Below, piece after piece: positions 1-5,130 of a stretch of DNA of 6,483 nucleotides. The notes below the pieces were generated by a model that was not told where the DNA came from, ran no database searches, and saw only the letters and a program-made list of their open reading frames with translations. The first letter of the stretch is position 1. Every line of letters begins with the position of its first letter. Position numbers and translations under genes: made by a program. The stretch is from Actinomycetota bacterium (GTDB lineage Bacteria; Actinomycetota; Humimicrobiia; Humimicrobiales; Humimicrobiaceae), in NCBI GenBank assembly GCA_003486795.1, contig DNFX01000022.1, forward strand, positions 1 through 6,483, given 5' to 3'.

Positions 1-814
1 TAACAGGAATAACCCAGAAAAACAACAGGTTCCCACCGGATTCTGAATAATTTTTAACAAGCCGGCTGAAACTATTGAATAGAAAATTTTCTTTAAGAAA
101 ATATCCGGCTGCTGCATTTGAAATTATGACCAGTAAAAATAAATATAAGGATGGAATTATGAAAATCTTTTTACTTTTTTTCTTTAAAAATATCTCAGTC
201 ATACTTCCGGGGAAAGAGAATCTTCCAAATCTGGCAAACTGCAGATTTATGGTCCATCTTGAAATTGCAGGCATGAGTGAGAAAACAACTGCAAAATTAA
301 TCAGAAGCGTTATATTAAATGAAGGCAGGACAGTAAAGTATTCATGGATATTATCTGAAATACCGGTGGTATTTTTAATTGTATTCTGCAGATTTATTGT
401 TTCAATATTTTTAAATGCAATGGAAAAAATACTGTAAAGAAGAGCGATCTTTAAAATTAATAAAAATACAAGTGATATGACTCCGAAAACTCCTATATCG
501 CTTTTCTTCATGATTTCAACGATTTTTTCTTTGCCGGCCTTTCCTGAAAAAATTCCGTCGGCAGTATCACTTAATCCATCAAGATGCATTCCTCCGGATA
601 TAAAGACCTCAGCAATTACAGTAAAAATAAGGCAGAGAAAACCGGGAAATACAAAACCGGAAATAAAGTAAACTGTTGAACAGAATATGCCTATTAGAAA
701 TCCAGCCAGGGGAAAGTAGTAAAGTGTTTTATAAAATAAATTATCGTTTACATATACCTTTCTGGAAATTCTGAATATGGTAAGGAAACCCAGTGAATTT
801 AAAAAAATCTTCAT
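1..814 (-). CDS. cobS: Adenosylcobinamide-GDP ribazoletransferase (cobalamin synthase), 3' end cut by window edge
   Basis: Integral membrane enzyme that joins adenosylcobinamide-GDP to alpha-ribazole (or its 5'-phosphate), the last joining step in cobalamin assembly. My translation of the minus strand from ATG 814-812 is open for 271 codons to the left edge. Family motifs seen: FPLAG (34-38), the Asp-rich GGMHLDGLSDTADG (74-87), the KKSDIGVFGV region (103-112) and SRW (185-187). Several hydrophobic segments alternate with these (about 32-55, 57-72, 108-134, 168-184, 217-237). The start lies one base after the cobU stop (TAG-G-ATG), with AAGGA inside the cobU 3' end as ribosome site, so the two are translationally coupled. 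Compared with typical CobS (about 250 aa) there is a polar insertion near 134-165, and the expected C-terminal GD-rich segment has not yet appeared at residue 271, so the protein is longer than usual. Identity is firm; the true C-terminus is outside the window. Confidence 0.93.
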   Translation of the reverse strand, partial: MKIFLNSLGFLTIFRISRKVYVNDNLFYKTLYYFPLAGFLIGIFCSTVYFISGFVFPGFLCLIFTVIAEVFISGGMHLDGLSDTADGIFSGKAGKEKIVEIMKKSDIGVFGVISLVFLLILKIALLYSIFSIAFKNIETINLQNTIKNTTGISDNIHEYFTVLPSFNITLLINFAVVFSLMPAISRWTINLQFARFGRFSFPGSMTEIFLKKKSKKIFIIPSLYLFLLVIISNAAAGYFLKENFLFNSFSRLVKNYSESGGNLLFFWVIPV

Positions 815-815
815 C

Positions 816-1409
816 CTACTTAATCCTTATTTTATTTCCGGCAATAAAAAAATAAACCTCATCTGCATTCTCAGATATCATTATATTTATCATCCCCATT
901 ATATCCCTGAAAATTCTGCCAAGAGGGTATGCAGGAACTATCCCCATACCGACCTCGTTGGAAACTACTATGAAATCTATATTTTTTGATGAGGAAATCT
1001 TCCTGAGCATTTCAAGCAGTCCGCTGAAAAATGCTTTTACTTTTTTCTCTATCTGTTTTTCGATTTCACTATTTATTATATCTGACTCATCTATTTTAAA
1101 CTCATGGATTATTCTGAACAAAAGAATGGTTACACAGTCAATTATTACAACGTCATGTTTGTTTTTCAGAATCTGGCTGAATATTTTTTCAAAATCATCC
1201 AGGACAGGATATCTGTTTTCAATTTCGTATGTTTCCCATGTGGATGGACGTCTTTTTCTGTGTACAAGGACTCTTTTTTCCATTTCCTCGTCTATTATTT
1301 CTGATGTTGCAATATATGCAACATTTCGGGACATCTTCCCAGCCATTTTCTCGGCATATGAACTCTTTCCGCTTCTTGCACCACCCAGCAATAAAAATAT
1401 TCTGCTCAT
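816..1409 (-). CDS. cobU: Bifunctional adenosylcobinamide kinase / adenosylcobinamide-phosphate guanylyltransferase
   Basis: Cytosolic enzyme that phosphorylates adenosylcobinamide and then transfers GMP from GTP, giving adenosylcobinamide-GDP for CobS. The protein is 197 aa, close to the usual family length. It shows the P-loop GGARSGKS (9-16), YIATSEIIDEEM (32-43), the His at 50 in the RVLVHRKRRP stretch that aligns by eye with the guanylylated His of Salmonella CobU, the hydrophobic Walker-B-like strand VVIIDCVT (87-94), and the highly conserved NEVGMGIVPAYPLGRIFRD (151-169) near the C-terminus. The start is supported by GGAG at 1417-1420, 7 nt before the ATG. It sits 152 nt downstream of cobT without a convincing terminator between them, so read-through from the riboswitch promoter is likely. 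It is followed almost directly by cobS. Its presence instead of CobY points to a bacterial host. Confidence 0.96.
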   Translation of the reverse strand: MSRIFLLLGGARSGKSSYAEKMAGKMSRNVAYIATSEIIDEEMEKRVLVHRKRRPSTWETYEIENRYPVLDDFEKIFSQILKNKHDVVIIDCVTILLFRIIHEFKIDESDIINSEIEKQIEKKVKAFFSGLLEMLRKISSSKNIDFIVVSNEVGMGIVPAYPLGRIFRDIMGMINIMISENADEVYFFIAGNKIRIK

Positions 1410-1561
1410 TTTAATTCTCCGTTAAATAATTATTGGAAAGCAATTTAAGAATTATAAATATATTGTACTATCTAAACTTGGTGTTTACAGTTAACACTTA
1501 ATCTCCAAGCTAAATATTAATAAAATAATATATGTCTGTAATCCCAGGTTTTAAAAAATTT
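1410..1561 (-). other. cobT-cobU intergenic spacer
   Basis: A 152-nt AT-rich gap within the cob operon. Reading on the minus strand I find no GC-rich hairpin followed by a T-run, so cobT transcripts probably continue into cobU. It contains an imperfect palindrome (listed separately), a TACAAT and a TATAAT that could serve as -10 boxes without good -35 partners, and the cobU ribosome site. No coding potential is recognised. Confidence 0.5.
1477..1509. promoter_or_regulatory. Imperfect palindrome upstream of cobU (possible operator or hairpin)
   Basis: GTGTTTACAGTTAACAC at 1481-1497 is nearly symmetric around 1489, with one mismatched pair besides the centre. It is bracketed by CTTGG (1477-1481) and CCAAG (1505-1509), so a larger nested stem can also form. 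It lies about 70 nt upstream of the cobU start. It could be a binding site for a dimeric regulator of an internal cobU-cobS promoter, or an RNA stem in the intercistronic message. No known operator consensus was recognised. Confidence 0.35.
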
Positions 1562-2665
1562 TTATTCTGTTTTTTCAGAGACATTTGCTTCAGAAAATGT
1601 TGCCATTTCATTCATTATCTTCAGAGATGCCTCCGCAAATCCGATTCCCAGTGCTGCCCCTGTTCCTTCCCCAAGTCTTAAATCAAGATTAAATAAAGGC
1701 TTTAAACCAAGTTCAGAAAGAATCACGGCATGTCCCTTTTCAACTGACTGATGTGAAGCTATCATAAAATATTTTGAGTTGGGGCATAATTTCTGGGCGA
1801 TAAGAGCTCCTGCACCTGAAATAAAACCATCAATTACTACTGGAATCCTTTTTGCTGCTGCTCCTATTATCAGACCGGCAATTCCGCCTATTTCAAAACC
1901 CCCCACCTTCGAGAGTACATCAATTGCATCTTCCGGGTCTGGTCTGTTTAATTCTATTGCTTTCTTTATCACATTTATTTTATTTCGAAGTCCTCTTTCA
2001 TCCAGTGCGGTACCCAGTCCTGTGACTTCTCCTGCATCGGTTTTACAAATGACGGCAGCTATTGCAGAACTGGCAGTGGTATTTCCGATTCCCATATCGC
2101 CAGTTCCAATTATATCGGTGCACGTGCCTGAACCTTTCTTGTTTTCGGGGACCAAATTATACGTCCCCAAGATGCTTTGAATGGCTTCTTTTCTGGTCAT
2201 TGCGGGTTCCTGCGCCATATTTCTGGTGCCGTAGCCTATTTTTTTACTGATTAAAAAAGGATGATCTTCAAAATCAAAACATACCCCCATATCGACAACC
2301 ATGACTCTTGCCCCTGTATGACGGGCCAGAACATTTATTGCTGCTTTTCCATTAAGGAAATTGAATACCATCTGCGGTGTTACTTCTTTCGGATATGCGC
2401 TTATTTTTTCTTCCGTGACTCCGTGGTCTCCGGCTATGGTAAAAATAATCTTATTATCAAATCCTGTTATTATCCTTCCGCTTATCCCGGCTATCTGCTT
2501 TGCAAGTTCTTCAAGCCTGCCAAGACTGCCTCTCGGTTTTGTAAGATTATCCAGCTTTTTCTGTGCTTCATTTACTGCATTGCTGTCCGGAACTCCGACT
2601 TTGCCTATAATTTTTTCCAGCAATGAAAAAAGTTTTTTCTCGCTTTCTTTCTCAGATGTATTCAT
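1562..2665 (-). CDS. cobT: Nicotinate-nucleotide--dimethylbenzimidazole phosphoribosyltransferase
   Basis: Cytosolic enzyme that moves phosphoribosyl from nicotinate mononucleotide to the lower-ligand base (typically 5,6-dimethylbenzimidazole), giving the alpha-ribazole phosphate used by CobS. Length is 367 aa from the start chosen here. Motifs in this numbering: TKPRGSLGRLE (42-52), AGDHGV (78-83), GTGDMGIGNTT (187-197), GGFEIGGIAGLIIGAA (255-270) and LRLGEGTGAA (329-338), whose Glu 333 matches the catalytic Glu of Salmonella CobT. The usual Glu of the GEMGI motif is Asp here. An in-frame ATG at 2677-2675 would add four residues, but only the ATG at 2665-2663 has a ribosome site (GGAAG, 5 nt away), so I prefer it. 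It is the first gene after the cobalamin riboswitch and its terminator, and therefore the direct target of that switch. Confidence 0.96.
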   Translation of the reverse strand: MNTSEKESEKKLFSLLEKIIGKVGVPDSNAVNEAQKKLDNLTKPRGSLGRLEELAKQIAGISGRIITGFDNKIIFTIAGDHGVTEEKISAYPKEVTPQMVFNFLNGKAAINVLARHTGARVMVVDMGVCFDFEDHPFLISKKIGYGTRNMAQEPAMTRKEAIQSILGTYNLVPENKKGSGTCTDIIGTGDMGIGNTTASSAIAAVICKTDAGEVTGLGTALDERGLRNKINVIKKAIELNRPDPEDAIDVLSKVGGFEIGGIAGLIIGAAAKRIPVVIDGFISGAGALIAQKLCPNSKYFMIASHQSVEKGHAVILSELGLKPLFNLDLRLGEGTGAALGIGFAEASLKIMNEMATFSEANVSEKTE

Positions 2666-2670
2666 TTTTT

Positions 2671-2675
2671 CTTCC
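2671..2675 (-). promoter_or_regulatory. Ribosome binding site deciding the cobT start
   Basis: GGAAG read on the minus strand, 5 nt before the ATG at 2665-2663. It overlaps the upstream in-frame ATG (2677-2675), which itself has no purine-rich site in the preceding 13 nt. Confidence 0.5.
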
Positions 2676-2690
2676 ATTCAGATAATTGCC

Positions 2691-2741
2691 AAATAAAAAA
2701 ATCCCTGCTGCTTTTACGTGAAAAGTAAAAACATCAAGGAT
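2691..2741 (-). terminator. Intrinsic terminator of the cobalamin-riboswitch expression platform
   Basis: On the minus strand the arm 2741-2725 (ATCCTTGATG followed by TTTTTAC) pairs with 2717-2701 (GTAAAAG followed by CAGCAGGGAT). This gives about 17 bp with one A-G mismatch and two G-U pairs, closed by a 7-nt loop. A run of seven T (2701-2695) follows at once. The hairpin stands between the riboswitch and cobT, about 30 nt before the gene, where it would stop transcription when cobalamin is bound. Confidence 0.85.
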
Positions 2742-2765
2742 TATAGTTAATAATATATAATCCTT
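2736..2765 (-). promoter_or_regulatory. Antiterminator hairpin
   Basis: AAGGATTATA (2765-2756, minus strand) and TATAATCCTT (2745-2736) are perfect 10-bp inverted arms around a 10-nt loop. The second arm shares 2741-2736 (ATCCTT) with the 5' arm of the terminator, so the two hairpins cannot coexist. This is the expected layout of a transcription-attenuating riboswitch. The pairing is seen directly; its role is inferred from position. Confidence 0.75.
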
Positions 2766-2795
2766 TCTCTTTCCACGAAGAAAGTTATATTTTTT

Positions 2796-2964
2796 AAAAA
2801 AGGCAGGTCTTCTGGCTTTCGGTTCTTCCTAATCCCTGCGTCTTCCCGCCTGTATTCATAATTAAAGGCAGTGACATAATGCAGGTTTCGTCCCGATTAC
2901 AGCGGCGGGCCCGCGTTCGAATCTAACGAACTTCCCTTTTCATTCGGTTAAGAAACCCTTTTTT
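2796..2964 (-). ncRNA. Cobalamin riboswitch (B12-box aptamer)
   Basis: Cis-acting RNA that binds a cobalamin and controls the cob genes downstream. Elements in transcript order on the minus strand: P1 arm AAAAAAGG (2964-2957); P2 arm GGTTTCTT; AAAAGGGAAG; the core GCGGGCCCGCCGCTGTAAT (centred near 2910); GTCACTGCC as the L5-type loop; GGCGGGAAG; AAGAACC, which closes P2 with one bulge; the B12 box AGCCAGAAGACCTGCC (2817-2802); and CCTTTTTT (2803-2796), which closes P1. The B12 box and core agree closely with the known cobalamin riboswitch consensus, most like the adenosylcobalamin-binding class I, although the class is inferred. It precedes an antiterminator/terminator pair and then cobT, so it should reduce expression when cobalamin is plentiful. 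Confidence 0.95.
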
Positions 2965-3026
2965 AATCTTAAAATATAAAAGAACATTAAAAATATAATT
3001 AATCTATATAAATACTTTCAAAACAA

Positions 3027-3055
3027 ATGTTAGTGAGTTGAAAGCATTTTGTCAA
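3027..3055 (-). promoter_or_regulatory. Promoter of the riboswitch-cobTUS transcript
   Basis: On the minus strand a consensus -35 TTGACA (3055-3050) is separated by 17 nt from TAACAT (3032-3027), a 4-of-6 match to TATAAT. Transcription would start near 3020, about 55 nt before the aptamer. A second, weaker candidate just downstream is TTGAAA followed after 18 nt by TATATT, which would also start ahead of the aptamer. Confidence 0.6.
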
Positions 3056-3082
3056 AATCAATTATTATAAAATAATTCTGCT

Positions 3083-3120
3083 TATCTGCAGGTCTAATTA
3101 TTAACCAGAACCTGCAGATA
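3083..3120 (-). terminator. Likely eno transcription terminator (possibly bidirectional)
   Basis: TATCTGCAGGT (3083-3093) and ACCTGCAGATA (3110-3120) are perfect 11-bp inverted arms. The 16-nt interior can pair further, with G-U pairs and one bulge, down to a 3-nt loop. The hairpin starts 23 nt past the eno stop codon. The following minus-strand sequence is only moderately T-rich (ATTATTTTATAAT) and begins a few bases away, so it may be a weak intrinsic terminator or a 3'-end stabilising stem. Confidence 0.55.
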
Positions 3121-3143
3121 TATTATTTTAAAAAACCTGTGCC

Positions 3144-4472
<1,329 letters not shown>

Positions 4473-4506
4473 TCATCTCTGCTCATTAAAAACAATACAT
4501 TATTTG

Positions 4507-4512
4507 ATTATA
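4507..4512 (-). promoter_or_regulatory. Candidate -10 box for eno
   Basis: A perfect TATAAT on the minus strand, about 70 nt before the eno start codon. The matching -35 window (near 4529-4535, AGTTTT) is poor. An alternative is TTGCTA followed after 17 nt by TAATAT slightly upstream. In DNA this AT-rich a chance match is quite possible. Confidence 0.3.
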
Positions 4513-4636
4513 TTCAACATATTATTCAAAAAACTTAATATTAGCAAAAAAAACAAGTATTTTAAAACCACAAATATTAAAATATAAAAAATAAATTTTT
4601 TAAGATTATTAATACTAAAAATACTAAAAATTTTTT

Positions 4637-4664
4637 TTGACAAATACTCATTTAAAAATATAAT
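4637..4664 (+). promoter_or_regulatory. Strong promoter of the abrB-like gene
   Basis: Consensus -35 TTGACA (4637-4642) and consensus -10 TATAAT (4659-4664) with a 16-nt spacer, preceded by a T-run and A-tracts that could act as an UP-like element. The start of transcription would be near 4671, giving a leader of about 92 nt before the ATG at 4763. This is the best promoter match in the window. Confidence 0.8.
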
Positions 4665-4722
4665 AAACTACTTATACATACTAATTTAATTAATATGAAA
4701 AATATGATTTTTGTATTGTTGC

Positions 4723-4732
4723 ATTCCGGAAT
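4723..4732. promoter_or_regulatory. 10-bp palindrome in the abrB leader
   Basis: ATTCCGGAAT is a perfect palindrome whose CCGG core stands out in otherwise A/T sequence, roughly 50 nt downstream of the predicted start of transcription and 30 nt before the start codon. It may be an operator half of a regulator binding downstream of the promoter; no named site is recognised. Confidence 0.3.
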
Positions 4733-4762
4733 ATATTAATTTGAAAAAATGGAAAGAATCAT

Positions 4763-5002
4763 ATGGAATTAAAAGACAGCCAGGTTTTTGGAACAGTAAG
4801 AGTCGGTGAAAGAGGGCAGATAGTTATCCCGAAGGACGCAAGGGAATTACTTGAAATATATCCGGGAGACAATCTTTTTATTATTGCAGACAGAAAAAAA
4901 GGAGCAGTTATTTTCAAGGCAGAAAAAATAAAAGAATTTGCCAGAGAACTGCTGGAAAAAATCGCCACACTTGATAATGGGAGTGATGGTCTGGAAAAAT
5001 AA
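4763..5002 (+). CDS. AbrB/MazE/SpoVT-family DNA-binding protein
   Basis: Small (79 aa) cytoplasmic DNA-binding protein of the swapped-hairpin AbrB fold, which binds DNA as a dimer or higher oligomer. The domain covers residues 8-41: a VxVxERGQIVIPKDAR strand-turn pattern (12-27, GQIVIPK at 18-24) followed by LLEIYPGDNLFII (29-41), the typical PGD turn and strand. A short basic RKKGAVIFKAEK stretch (44-55) and a charged helix (56-68) follow. A ribosome site GGAAAG (4751-4756) is 6 nt before the ATG. It has its own near-consensus promoter. The next gene, an exporter adaptor, lies 128 nt downstream on the same strand, so a role as local regulator of that export locus is plausible but inferred. 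A MazE-like antitoxin is less likely because no small toxin gene adjoins it. Confidence 0.88.
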   Translation: MELKDSQVFGTVRVGERGQIVIPKDARELLEIYPGDNLFIIADRKKGAVIFKAEKIKEFARELLEKIATLDNGSDGLEK

Positions 5003-5014
5003 CTTCTCCTGTAT

Positions 5015-5030
5015 CAGAAATAAATTTCTG
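5015..5030 (+). terminator. Weak candidate terminator after the abrB-like gene
   Basis: CAGAAA (5015-5020) and TTTCTG (5025-5030) form a 6-bp stem with a TAAA loop, followed by the moderately T-rich TCTGTTGTTCCTT. It lies 13 nt past the stop codon. The stem is short and AT-rich, so partial read-through into the adaptor gene is likely if it acts at all. Confidence 0.3.
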
Positions 5031-5068
5031 TCTGTTGTTCCTTATCGAGCTATTTTAATTATAAAAAC

Positions 5069-5100
5069 TTTTGTTATTAATATAATTTTGTTATTAATAT
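5069..5100 (+). repeat. 15-bp direct repeat upstream of the adaptor gene
   Basis: TTTTGTTATTAATAT occurs exactly twice (5069-5083 and 5086-5100), with a 17-bp period and a 2-bp gap. A perfect TATAAT (5081-5086) is formed across the junction and could be the -10 box of the adaptor promoter, although no good -35 box precedes it. A site of two tandem operator copies overlapping the promoter is a reasonable reading. Confidence 0.6.
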
Positions 5101-5130
5101 TTTAGTCATACTGGATAACGGGTGAAAGAC

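Larger units (their letters stand above)
2678..3143. other. 466-nt intergenic region between eno and cobT
   Basis: No protein gene is seen here. In minus-strand order it holds the eno 3' hairpin, the cob promoter, an AT-rich 5' leader, the cobalamin riboswitch, the antiterminator, the terminator and the start of the cobT leader. Each is listed separately. Confidence 0.8.

Noticed and set aside
75..989. Plus-strand open frames over cobS and the cobU 3' end
   Set aside because: They lie opposite clear CobS and CobU coding sequence, have no ribosome sites or family motifs, and read as antisense shadows.
958..1425. 155-codon and smaller plus-strand frames over cobU
   Set aside because: Antisense to a CobU with all motifs intact; the translation is low-complexity Phe/Ser/Ile-rich, as expected of a shadow.
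1779..2696. Plus-strand frames over cobT, including one of 133 codons
   Set aside because: Antisense to conserved CobT motifs; Pro/Ser/Ala-rich shadow translation without a promoter or ribosome site.
4698..4712. AAAAAT-ATG-ATTTTT inverted repeat in the abrB leader
   Set aside because: Six A-T pairs with a 3-nt loop is too weak to propose as a functional hairpin in such AT-rich DNA.
4759..4968. 69-codon minus-strand frame opposite the abrB-like gene
   Set aside because: The plus-strand frame has a clear AbrB domain, ribosome site and strong promoter; the antisense frame has none.
4763..5002. Reading the AbrB-like gene as a MazE-type antitoxin
   Set aside because: No small toxin gene overlaps or adjoins it; the downstream neighbour is an exporter adaptor 128 nt away.
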